A stretch of 5,304 bases of DNA from Bacteroidota bacterium (GTDB taxonomy: Bacteria > Bacteroidota > Bacteroidia > Bacteroidales > UBA10428), in NCBI GenBank assembly GCA_024640925.1, contig JAHEEB010000170.1:1-5304 (forward strand). Reading direction: 5' to 3'. Shown here piece after piece: positions 1-5,304 of this stretch (position 1 is the stretch's first letter; the number at the start of each line of letters is the position of its first letter). The notes beneath the pieces are model-generated. The model was not told the DNA's origin and searched no databases. It saw only the letters and a program-made list of their open reading frames with translations. Made by a program: the position numbers and the translations under genes.

Positions 1-1
1 T

Positions 2-127
2 GAACTTCTGAGGGAAAGAACAGAAAAAGCTGTAAAGAAAGGCTTAAGCGAAGATTTCATTTTAAAAGTGCTAAGGGCAATTCACCAGGAATCGATAAAC
101 AGGCAGACCAAGGTTATGAATGAATAG
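2..127 (+). CDS. Chorismate mutase C-terminus (partial), probably of a DAHP synthase/chorismate mutase fusion
   Basis: The open frame enters from the left edge and gives 41 residues before a TAG stop. The visible part is helical and ends in AIHQESINRQTKVMNE. This matches the last helix of AroQ-fold chorismate mutases, where a Ser and a Gln four residues later (Ser84 and Gln88 in the E. coli P-protein domain) sit in the active site; here they are the S and Q of ESINRQ. The enzyme converts chorismate to prephenate in the cytoplasm. In Bacteroidota this domain is commonly the C-terminal half of a DAHP synthase fusion encoded beside tyrA, which fits the aroB-aroD-aroC-tyrA genes downstream. The fusion is inferred, since the N-terminal part is outside the window; a stand-alone mutase or another fusion is possible. 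Family assignment is fairly secure, fusion partner less so. Confidence 0.8.
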   Translation, partial: ELLRERTEKAVKKGLSEDFILKVLRAIHQESINRQTKVMNE

Positions 128-134
128 ATTTTTG

Positions 135-142
135 TATCTTCG
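135..142 (+). promoter_or_regulatory. Candidate Bacteroidota -7 promoter element (TATCTTCG)
   Basis: TATCTTCG differs at one defined position from the Bacteroidota sigma-factor -7 consensus TAnnTTTG. It lies just after the chorismate mutase stop and about 90 bases before the aroB start. No clear TTTG -33 element is seen 19-21 bases upstream, where the sequence is still coding. It may be a secondary promoter for aroB-aroD-aroC, or chance. Confidence 0.3.
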
Positions 143-144
143 GC

Positions 145-174
145 ATGCAAATTTCATTTGAATGCAAATGCAAA
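145..174 (+). repeat. Short repeats (ATGCAAA x3) with small inverted repeats in the aroB leader
   Basis: ATGCAAA occurs at 145-151, 162-168 and 168-174. Between them lie two overlapping small palindromes: CAAAT/ATTTG (148-152 with 156-160) and CATTTG/CAAATG (155-160 with 165-170). They follow the candidate -7 element, where an operator or leader hairpin could sit. They do not match the TyrR or TrpR operators known from enterobacteria. The stems are short and AT-rich, so chance is a real alternative. Confidence 0.35.
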
Positions 175-233
175 GGTCAATTATCAGCATTCTGGAGGAT
201 TGCCCTGAATAAATTATCTTAATATCTTTTCTT

Positions 234-1274
234 GTGAAACTATTAGAAGTAAAAGCAGAATCAAGACTTTCCAAGATACTGATCGGCGAAAGACTTGATA
301 ATCTTATAGATTATATTGTTGACCGGAAATGTATTATCATTACTGATTCATTGGTAAATAAGCTTTACGGAAAGAATTTCCCTGCCGGAATTCCAGTTAT
401 TGAGATTGGACTGGGTGAGAAAAATAAAACCCTGCAAACTTTACAAACTATATTTGATAGTTTTATATGGAATGAAGCTGATCGTTCAACATTAATTATT
501 GCAATTGGTGGCGGTATTGTATGTGATGTTGCCGGATTTGCTGCCTCCGTATTTATGAGAGGAATGCCCTTTGGATTTGTTTCCACAACGCTTCTTTCTC
601 AAGTAGATGCAAGTGTAGGAGGCAAAAATGGCGTTAATTTCAGCGGATATAAAAATATGATTGGGGTGTTTAACCAACCCGAATTTGTTATCTGCGATGT
701 TGAAATGCTTCGAACCCTTGAAGAACGCCAATTCAAATCTGGTTTTTCAGAAATAATAAAAGCCGGAGCTATTAAAAATCCCGGTTTGTTTTATTTCTGT
801 GAAGAGAATGCTGAACGAGCTCTGAAACTCGATCAGGATATACTCACTCATATGGTTTATGAATCGGTATTGGTTAAAGCAACCGTTGTTGAAGCTGATG
901 AGAAGGAAAAAGGGGAAAGACGATTGTTGAATTTTGGCCATACTTTTGCCCATGCTCTCGAAAAAACAACAGGGATTTTACACGGAGAAGCCGTGAGTAT
1001 AGGAATGATCATTGCTGCAATGGTTTCAGAAAAAATGGAAATGATTTCTGAAAATGAGACAAACCGGTTACGAAAGATACTTCAGGCTTATGGCTTACCA
1101 GTTGAGCCAAACATAGATATTGTTAAATTATTCTCGGCTATGCAAAAAGATAAGAAACGCGAAGGAGATTTCATTCATCTTGTGCTTTTAGAATCGATAG
1201 GTAAAGCTGTAACCCGGAAAATTTCCTATAAACAACTTGAACAAATAACGAATGATTTGCGTAGCTATTTCTGA
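234..1274 (+). CDS. aroB: 3-Dehydroquinate synthase
   Basis: AroB is the cytoplasmic NAD- and metal-dependent enzyme that cyclises DAHP to 3-dehydroquinate, step 2 of the shikimate pathway. The 346 residues match the usual family length. Visible motifs are the glycine-rich nucleotide site AIGGGIVCDVAGF (90-102), STTLLSQVDASVGGKNGVN (117-135), KNMIGVFNQP (140-149), and the metal ligands Glu173 (GFSEIIKAG), His236 (NFGHTFAH) and His250 (LHGEA), with His240 as the further conserved active-site His. The start is GTG at 234, because an in-frame TAA at 210-212 lies just upstream and no ATG occurs before the conserved N-terminal strand. There is no nearby Shine-Dalgarno site, as is usual in Bacteroidota. 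The 3' end overlaps aroD by 23 bases, suggesting coupled translation. All key residues are present, so an active enzyme is expected. Confidence 0.96.
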   Translation: MKLLEVKAESRLSKILIGERLDNLIDYIVDRKCIIITDSLVNKLYGKNFPAGIPVIEIGLGEKNKTLQTLQTIFDSFIWNEADRSTLIIAIGGGIVCDVAGFAASVFMRGMPFGFVSTTLLSQVDASVGGKNGVNFSGYKNMIGVFNQPEFVICDVEMLRTLEERQFKSGFSEIIKAGAIKNPGLFYFCEENAERALKLDQDILTHMVYESVLVKATVVEADEKEKGERRLLNFGHTFAHALEKTTGILHGEAVSIGMIIAAMVSEKMEMISENETNRLRKILQAYGLPVEPNIDIVKLFSAMQKDKKREGDFIHLVLLESIGKAVTRKISYKQLEQITNDLRSYF

Positions 1275-1899
1275 TAAAAATACTGATAAATGCCTGAAAT
1301 TGATGGATTCGGCCGAGATGGCCGAAATCAGGCTTGATCTTACCGGATACAGTTTAACTGAAATAGAAAAGGTTTTCAGTCACCCTGTACCCAAGATTGC
1401 TACCTGCAGAGCCGATAAAACAGGTTTGGTAGTTCAGAGAGAAAAACTCATGAAAGCTATTGAATTGGGTTCTTCTTATGTCGATATAGAGATTGAAGTG
1501 CCCGATGAACAAAGAAATGAAATAGTTGCCTTTGCCAGAGAGCATAATTGCCGGGTAATTATTTCCTATCATAATTTCGAAAATACACCCCCTTTGCAGG
1601 AATTATTTGCTATTGCCAATGATTGTTACTCTAAAGGTGCTGATGTAGCAAAAGTTGTAACTACCATAAACAATGATTATGAAAATGCCTGTATATTGGC
1701 TTTGTATTCGTTAAACAGGCCCATGGTTGCTTTAGGCATGGGAGAAAAGGGGAAAATTACCCGTATTATAGCACCCTTCATGGGGGCAGAGTTCTCTTTT
1801 GCTGCTTCTGACGAAGGCGCAGGAACAGCTCCGGGACAAATAACCAATAATCAAATGAAACAGATAGTGACGCAAATCAAAAATATTATCAATCAATGA
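1252..1899 (+). CDS. aroD: 3-Dehydroquinate dehydratase, type I
   Basis: AroD removes water from 3-dehydroquinate to give 3-dehydroshikimate (step 3) through a Schiff base on lysine, in the cytoplasm. The 215-residue protein is a compact type I (beta/alpha)8 barrel; E. coli AroD has 252. Recognisable sites are Glu25 and Arg27 in AEIRLDL, Arg53 in ATCRADKTG, the YVDIEIE strand (76-82), His107 in SYHNFENTP (general acid/base), Lys134 in GADVAKVVTT (Schiff base), Arg171 in GKITRIIAP, and Gln196 in APGQIT. Where E. coli AroD has Glu86, four residues after the substrate-binding Arg, this protein has Thr57 if the alignment has no gap. The ATG at 1252 lies inside aroB and gives the expected N-terminal strand MICVAIS. 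The stop overlaps the aroC ATG as ATGA. The family call is secure. Confidence 0.95.
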   Translation: MICVAISDKNTDKCLKLMDSAEMAEIRLDLTGYSLTEIEKVFSHPVPKIATCRADKTGLVVQREKLMKAIELGSSYVDIEIEVPDEQRNEIVAFAREHNCRVIISYHNFENTPPLQELFAIANDCYSKGADVAKVVTTINNDYENACILALYSLNRPMVALGMGEKGKITRIIAPFMGAEFSFAASDEGAGTAPGQITNNQMKQIVTQIKNIINQ

Positions 1900-2900
1900 A
1901 TAGTTTCGGCCAGTTTTTTAGAGTAAGCATTTTTGGAGAATCGCATGGATTGGGAGTAGGAGTGGTTGTTGATGGTATACCGGCTGGTATGCCGCTTGAT
2001 TATGATGATTTCTCCAGTGATCTTGATCGTCGCAGATCTGGGGCAAAGGGTACTACACCTCGTAAGGAGGCTGATTTACCTAAGCTTACCAATGGTCTGT
2101 TCAATAATTTTACTACTGGTGCTCCACTTGTTATTCAATTCGAAAATACGAATACCCGATCTAAAGACTACGATAAATTAAGGGAAATGCCCAGGCCTGG
2201 GCATGCCGATTTTGTTGCATCGAAAAAATTTGGTGGATTTGAAGATTTTCGCGGAGGAGGTCATTTCTCTGCCAGGTTAACTCTTGGTATTGTTGCGGCA
2301 GGTGTAATTGCCAAAAAATTAATTCAACCTTTGACTATTAAGGCTGAGTTAGTTGAGGCTGGGGGCAGCACGAATATTAATGCTGCTATTGATAAAGCTG
2401 TAGAAGAAAATGATTCAATTGGTGGTATAATTGAATGCAGGGTTTCTAATATGACTGTTGGATTGGGAGAGCCATTTTTTAATTCAATCGAATCGGTTAT
2501 GGCTCATATGATGTTTTCGATACCTGCTGTTAAAGGAATAGAATTTGGTTCTGGTTTTTCTGCTGCCCGCATGAAAGGTAGTGAACACAACGATAATATT
2601 CTTTCTTTCGATGGCAAAACAGAGACTAACCATGCTGGAGGAATTAACGGAGGAATAAGCAATGGAAATGATTTAGTTTTCAGGATTGCTATAAAACCAA
2701 CCTCAAGTATTAGTAAAGAACAAAAGACACTTAATATAAAAACAGGCGAAATCGATTCTTTGAAAGTCGAAGGTCGTCACGATGTGTGCGTTGCACTTCG
2801 TGCCCCAGTAATTGTTGAGGCTGCTGCAGCCATTGTTCTTGCTGACTTTATGCTGCAAGAGCAACGAATTCCACGTGTCTGGAATGAAATAAAGGATTAA
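1896..2900 (+). CDS. aroC: Chorismate synthase (compact form)
   Basis: AroC converts EPSP to chorismate, the last shikimate-pathway step, using reduced FMN in the cytoplasm. The signatures are FGESHG (13-18, His17), DRRRSG (44-49), TTPRKEAD (53-60), RPGHAD (100-105, His103), FRGGGHFSARLT (118-129), VGLGEPFF (188-195), SIPAVKGIEFGSGF (208-221), GGINGGISNG (248-257), KPTSSISKEQKT (267-278) and GRHDVCVALRAP (293-304, with His295 and Asp296). At 334 residues it is shorter than the usual 350-390. The shortening appears to lie around residues 143-165, where the conserved CPD-type stretch before GDSxGG is absent. GGGHFSAR instead of GGGRxSAR resembles the clostridial-type enzymes more than the Bacteroides one, as far as can be recalled. 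The start shares ATGA with the aroD stop, so reinitiation is likely. Function is secure. Confidence 0.96.
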   Translation: MNSFGQFFRVSIFGESHGLGVGVVVDGIPAGMPLDYDDFSSDLDRRRSGAKGTTPRKEADLPKLTNGLFNNFTTGAPLVIQFENTNTRSKDYDKLREMPRPGHADFVASKKFGGFEDFRGGGHFSARLTLGIVAAGVIAKKLIQPLTIKAELVEAGGSTNINAAIDKAVEENDSIGGIIECRVSNMTVGLGEPFFNSIESVMAHMMFSIPAVKGIEFGSGFSAARMKGSEHNDNILSFDGKTETNHAGGINGGISNGNDLVFRIAIKPTSSISKEQKTLNIKTGEIDSLKVEGRHDVCVALRAPVIVEAAAAIVLADFMLQEQRIPRVWNEIKD

Positions 2901-2934
2901 CATTATTAAATTTCCCTAATAAAAATCTTTAAAA

Positions 2935-3732
2935 ATGAATATTTCAAAAATTCTTGTATTAGGCGCTGGCCGTATGGGAGCCTGGTTTGTTGATTCACTC
3001 TGTCTCGATTATCAGGTTGCTGTTTTTGATATCGATAAAGTAAAAATGCGGTATTTATTCAATTGTCGCAGATTATTGGAATATGAGGAGATTAAAGATT
3101 TTAATCCGGATATGGTTATCAATGCTGTTAACTTGCAATATACAATTCAAATTTTTGAAGATGTGTTGCCTTATCTATCCGAAAAATGTATTCTTTCAGA
3201 TATAACATCAGTAAAGCTGCCTCTTCGCGATTTTTATATAAACCTGGGACGCAGGTTTATTTCAACACATCCAATGTTTGGTCCTACTTTTGCTAAATTC
3301 AATGCTCTGAGTGACCAAAATGCAATCATTATCGAGGAATCGGATGAAGAGGGTAAGAAATTCTTCAGAAATTTTTATAAACAATTTGGCATAAAGATTT
3401 TCGAGTATACTTTTGTCGAACACGATAAAACAATAGCCTATTCATTGTCGGTTCCCTTTGCTTCATCTATGGTTTTTGCTGCTTGTATGCAATACCAGGA
3501 AGCCCCTGGAACATCTTTCAGGAAACATTATGAAACTGCCCAGGGAGTTTTATCGGAAGATGATTACCTGCTAACGGAAGTTCTTTTTAGCGAATATACC
3601 TATGAACAAATAGATAAAATCGGAAAAAAGCTAGAGTATCTGAAAGAAATAGTTAAAGAAAAAGATGCTGCTAAGATGTTTCCGTTTTTAAGAGAATTAA
3701 GGGCAAATATTAAACCTCTAGAAGCGGAGTAA
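2935..3732 (+). CDS. tyrA: Prephenate dehydrogenase, monofunctional
   Basis: TyrA oxidatively decarboxylates prephenate to 4-hydroxyphenylpyruvate, the tyrosine precursor, in the cytoplasm. The N-terminal Rossmann fold shows KILVLGAGRMG (5-15), with Asp32 at the end of the second strand (VAVFDID), which suggests NAD rather than NADP. It continues with LSDITSVK (87-94), the substrate/catalytic segment STHPMFGPT (110-118, His112), and EHDKTIAYSLSVPF (162-175), typical of the helical C-terminal domain. At 265 residues it lacks an ACT regulatory domain and a fused mutase, so feedback control by tyrosine through an ACT domain is not expected. It follows aroC after 34 AT-rich bases with no Shine-Dalgarno site (CTTTAAAA before ATG). 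The chorismate mutase at the left edge would supply its prephenate. Arogenate dehydrogenase activity cannot be excluded from sequence. Confidence 0.92.
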   Translation: MNISKILVLGAGRMGAWFVDSLCLDYQVAVFDIDKVKMRYLFNCRRLLEYEEIKDFNPDMVINAVNLQYTIQIFEDVLPYLSEKCILSDITSVKLPLRDFYINLGRRFISTHPMFGPTFAKFNALSDQNAIIIEESDEEGKKFFRNFYKQFGIKIFEYTFVEHDKTIAYSLSVPFASSMVFAACMQYQEAPGTSFRKHYETAQGVLSEDDYLLTEVLFSEYTYEQIDKIGKKLEYLKEIVKEKDAAKMFPFLRELRANIKPLEAE

Positions 3733-3747
3733 GGATTATTATAATAG

Positions 3748-4119
3748 ATGAAATTCATCAATAGACTTTTAATTACCTGCACTTTACTGATTTCATTAAC
3801 AGCTTGTGCTGATAATCTTCAGGATAGAAAGCTTAAGAAACAAACAATTGTTGTTATTGAAGCGATTAAAAACTATGAAGAAGAAAACAACAGATTTCCA
3901 AAGGAACTCCAGGATCTTATACCAACATATTTAACTTCAATACCCAAAACAATACCTGAATTAAACTATTGTTGGGAAAATAACCTGCCTTCGTTGTATT
4001 TTATTGAAGATGGGGATGAACTTAATCTGTTTGGCAAAAAGATTGTACTATCGGTCTATAAGAAACTTTATTACGATTTCACTACCAAGAAATGGGACAT
4101 AGTTTATTTTGATGAATGA
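3748..4119 (+). CDS. Small lipoprotein with a pseudopilin-like soluble domain, function unknown
   Basis: This 123-residue protein starts with a short basic n-region and a hydrophobic stretch ending in the lipobox LTAC (17-20). It should be lipidated at Cys20 and anchored in an envelope membrane. The mature part begins with a helix (about 29-48) and then NNRFPKELQDLIPTYLTSIP (47-66). This resembles the pattern x-Y-P-x-x-L-x-x-L-V-P-x-Y-L-x-x-I-P found after the long helix in GspG-type pseudopilins and related proteins. The C-terminal half (72-122) is predicted strands rich in Tyr, Phe and Trp. The hydrophobic pilin N-terminal helix is replaced by the lipoprotein signal, so pilus assembly is unlikely. 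The gene lies 15 bases after tyrA and may be co-transcribed, but nothing links it to aromatic synthesis. AAGGA at 3731-3735 is a distant ribosome-binding candidate. The gene is well supported and its function is not recognised. Confidence 0.85.
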   Translation: MKFINRLLITCTLLISLTACADNLQDRKLKKQTIVVIEAIKNYEEENNRFPKELQDLIPTYLTSIPKTIPELNYCWENNLPSLYFIEDGDELNLFGKKIVLSVYKKLYYDFTTKKWDIVYFDE

Positions 4120-4222
4120 TCTCTTATTAATGAAACAGAGCTCCAATTATTCGTATGTATATCATTGAACTTTGCATTAGCCCATATTGTAATGGATGTT
4201 TTAAATTTTAAGTTCAAATTCT

Positions 4223-4248
4223 GAAAAAGACGAATTAAATGCTTTTTC
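4223..4248 (+). terminator. Weak candidate terminator hairpin
   Basis: GAAAAAG (4223-4229) can pair with CTTTTTC (4242-4248) across a 12-base loop, with one further C-G pair if an A is bulged. The 3' arm contains five T and is followed by the T-containing TTAACTAACTTT rather than a clean T-run. It lies about 100 bases after the lipoprotein stop. The stem is AT-rich and weak, so this is only a tentative termination site. Confidence 0.25.
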
Positions 4249-4267
4249 TTAACTAACTTTAACCTAG

Positions 4268-4296
4268 TTTGCCATTAGGAAATATCTAATGGCAAA
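4268..4296. repeat. Perfect 11-bp inverted repeat
   Basis: TTTGCCATTAG (4268-4278) is exactly complementary to CTAATGGCAAA (4286-4296), with the 7-base loop GAAATAT. One G-U pair could extend it in RNA. No T-run follows on either strand, so it does not look like a standard intrinsic terminator. It could be a protein-binding palindrome, an RNA hairpin or a relic of a small element. Confidence 0.8.
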
Positions 4297-4297
4297 T

Positions 4298-4334
4298 CGA
4301 TTAAGAAAATCTAGACGTAAGATTTTCTAATTCG
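4298..4334. repeat. Imperfect 15-bp inverted repeat directly after the previous one
   Basis: The arms at 4298-4312 and 4320-4334 pair at 13 of 15 positions, with a 9-bp unbroken core (AGAAAATCT/AGATTTTCT) and the 7-base loop AGACGTA. It begins one base after the preceding repeat, and both have 7-base loops. The pair could form a two-hairpin RNA or a compound binding site. The region after it (CGGGGTTATAC) has no terminator-like T-run. Confidence 0.75.
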
Positions 4335-4350
4335 GGGTTATACTCGCTAA

Positions 4351-4381
4351 GTCAATAGAGGATTATTGAATCACTATTGAC
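4351..4381. repeat. 8-bp inverted repeat with an overlapping alternative pairing
   Basis: GTCAATAG (4351-4358) is exactly complementary to CTATTGAC (4374-4381). Inside the loop, TATTGA (4364-4369) can instead pair with TCAATA (4352-4357), so two hairpins compete for the same 5' arm. The repeat ends 30 bases before the beta-barrel ATG at 4412, a position suited to an operator or leader structure. The 15-base loop and low GC make the RNA fold weak. Confidence 0.6.
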
Positions 4382-4411
4382 AAATCTCGGTTTAAAATAC
4401 AACTACAGAAT

Positions 4412-5077
4412 ATGTTTTTTCTTCGAACAATAGTAGCAATAACTGCGCGAAAGACTTTGAAATACATACTCTTTCTGCTTTTTTTGCCTTCTATCCCAAC
4501 TGTTGTTCAAGGTCAAATCGAAAGAAAATCCAGGATTATCGGCGGACATATCTCAATAGTACGATTAGATGAGTTCCAGAAAGAAGAAGAAGATCTCAAT
4601 TACACATCAAATTACTGGAGGTTTGAACTAATTCCTGAAATTCGGTATGCTATCATTGAAAATCTCACGGTAGGTGTTAATCCGATTATTACTGCAGAAT
4701 TGGGGAAAAGTAAATATCAGAATAATTATTCGCGTATTTACCTGGGTTTAGGAGGTAACATTAATAAATATTTTGGCGATGAAGTTGTATTGCCTTATGT
4801 TTCCTTGGCATCTCATATTGCAACTGGTGCAGTTGGTCTTGTTTATACTGATAATCCAGGAGATTTTACAGGGAAAAGTTATGAATATAAGATAGCTCCT
4901 TCAGTTGGTATACTTTACCGGCTAAATCCAGTAATAGGAATTGATTTCAATTTGTCGTATGCTTATATCTATGCTTATAAACAGAGGAAAGATATTGTAG
5001 AAACAACACAATATAACAAAGTAATGTTTAGCGTTGGCCTGATAGCCATAATGAATGAAGAATTATGGAAAAGATAA
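4412..5077 (+). CDS. Secreted, probable outer-membrane beta-barrel protein
   Basis: The 221-residue product has an N-terminal signal with hydrophobic core YILFLLFLP (18-26) and a probable cleavage before Gln35 (VVQG|QIE). The mature part alternates polar and hydrophobic residues in strands bounded by Tyr, Asn and Gly: RIIGGHISIV (41-50), FELIPEIRYAIIENLTVGVN (71-90), SRIYLGLGGNINKYFG (107-122), VLPYVSLASHIATGAVGLVY (126-145), YKIAPSVGILYRLNPVIGID (159-178) and KVMFSVGLIAI (203-213). This is the layout of small Bacteroidota barrels of the OmpW/Opa-like superfamily, in which P-E-x-x-Y-x-x-x-x-N-L-x-x-G is a common turn. The signal n-region is long; TTG at 4457 would give a shorter, more typical signal, but ATG is preferred. 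A paralogue overlaps its 3' end. The ligand or role is unknown. Barrel fold likely, function not assigned. Confidence 0.8.
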   Translation: MFFLRTIVAITARKTLKYILFLLFLPSIPTVVQGQIERKSRIIGGHISIVRLDEFQKEEEDLNYTSNYWRFELIPEIRYAIIENLTVGVNPIITAELGKSKYQNNYSRIYLGLGGNINKYFGDEVVLPYVSLASHIATGAVGLVYTDNPGDFTGKSYEYKIAPSVGILYRLNPVIGIDFNLSYAYIYAYKQRKDIVETTQYNKVMFSVGLIAIMNEELWKR

Positions 5078-5304
5078 TAACCCTCTTTCGAAACATGCCA
5101 ATCATTTTGCTTTTCATGCTGGCTGAAATTCTTTCCCAGGAAACAGTCTGGTCTCAATTGCCTGATAAGACGTACATTTTGGGAGGGGCAATGTCTTTTG
5201 GTTATGAGAATATAGATTATTCGAATTCAAATGAAATAACAGAGACCTATAAAATTCTGAAAATTGATTTTAACCCCGAATTTGGATATGTATTTACTGA
5301 GAAT
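5065..5304 (+). CDS. Second probable beta-barrel protein, N-terminal part (runs off the window)
   Basis: An open frame from ATG at 5065 gives 80 residues up to the right edge without a stop. It has a basic start (K3, R9), a hydrophobic core MPIILLFMLAEIL (11-23) and a likely cleavage before Gln25 (ILS|QE). The mature part TYILGGAMSFGYENIDY (36-52) and IDFNPEFGYVFTEN (67-80) lines up with the preceding protein: I-[IL]-G-G-x-x-S is shared, and P-E-x-x-Y-x-x-x-E-N occurs with identical spacing (71-80 here, 75-84 there). The two are probably tandem paralogues. The start overlaps the upstream gene by 13 bases, suggesting coupled translation. ATG at 5095 is an alternative start but would remove the positively charged n-region. 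Function is not assigned. Confidence 0.75.
   Translation, partial: MEKIITLFRNMPIILLFMLAEILSQETVWSQLPDKTYILGGAMSFGYENIDYSNSNEITETYKILKIDFNPEFGYVFTEN

Larger units (their letters stand above)
4120..4411. other. Intergenic region with clustered inverted repeats, no convincing gene
   Basis: These 292 AT-rich bases separate the tyrA/lipoprotein unit from the beta-barrel genes. No open frame with gene-like composition was found. The region holds five inverted repeats between 4165 and 4381, and TTTGCATTAG (4171-4180) is nearly repeated as TTTGCCATTAG (4268-4278). The weakest and widest pair is TTGAACTT/AAGTTCAA (4165-4172 with 4210-4217); the other four are listed separately. No clear TTTG-N19-21-TAnnTTTG promoter is seen before 4412. 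The end of the upstream transcript and the start of the downstream one probably both lie here. Confidence 0.6.

Noticed and set aside
194..198. GGAGG Shine-Dalgarno-like sequence before aroB
   Set aside because: It lies 35 bases upstream of the GTG at 234. The nearest start-like codon after it (TTG) runs into TGA within a few codons, so it does not serve a visible gene.
365..586. Reverse-strand open frames inside aroB, and similar ones inside aroD, aroC and tyrA
   Set aside because: They lie wholly within strongly supported genes and their translations show no family motifs, so they are shadows of the + strand coding sequence.
4155..4211. 18-codon open frame (MYIIELCISPYCNGCFKF) with three cysteines
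   Set aside because: It is very short, has no ribosome-binding site or partner, and overlaps inverted-repeat sequence. Chance is the simplest explanation.
4268..4334. Adjacent inverted repeats as an insertion-sequence end or CRISPR repeats
   Set aside because: No transposase, target-site duplication or regularly spaced repeat-spacer pattern is visible; the two hairpins differ in sequence.
4377..4405. TTGACA followed by AT-rich sequence as a sigma70-like promoter for the barrel gene
   Set aside because: There is no good -10 at 16-18 bases, and the primary sigma factor of Bacteroidota uses a different consensus.

Overview
The window looks like a chromosomal segment of a member of the Bacteroidota, probably in or near the Bacteroidales/Marinilabiliales. 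The evidence is the AT-rich sequence, start codons preceded by A/T-rich leaders rather than Shine-Dalgarno sites, a lipoprotein with a lipobox, small outer-membrane beta-barrel proteins, and a chorismate mutase end of the kind found fused to DAHP synthase in this phylum. The genus cannot be fixed from the sequence alone. All genes read on the + strand.

Bases 2-3732 form an aromatic amino-acid cluster. It starts with the 3' end of a chorismate mutase (2-127), probably the tail of a DAHP synthase/chorismate mutase fusion whose front lies outside the window. After a 106-bp gap come aroB (3-dehydroquinate synthase, 234-1274), aroD (type I 3-dehydroquinate dehydratase, 1252-1899) and aroC (chorismate synthase, 1896-2900). 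These overlap by 23 and 4 bases and are probably translationally coupled. A short gap leads to tyrA (prephenate dehydrogenase, 2935-3732). The products cover shikimate-pathway steps 2, 3 and 7 plus both reactions from chorismate towards tyrosine. aroE, aroK and aroA are not in the window.

Fifteen bases after tyrA is a small lipoprotein gene (3748-4119). Its mature part resembles the soluble domain of a GspG-type pseudopilin, and its function is unknown. Next is a 292-bp gap (4120-4411) without a convincing gene but with a run of inverted repeats, two of them strong and back to back. This gap probably separates the aromatic operon from the next unit and is the least explained part of the window.

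The right end (4412-5304) holds two overlapping genes for secreted, probably outer-membrane beta-barrel proteins that look like tandem paralogues. The second runs off the window. No mobile element, CRISPR array, tRNA or rRNA was seen. Most of the window is ordinary core metabolism. The points worth a second look are the inverted-repeat cluster, a compact AroC, an AroD substitution and the pilin-like lipoprotein.
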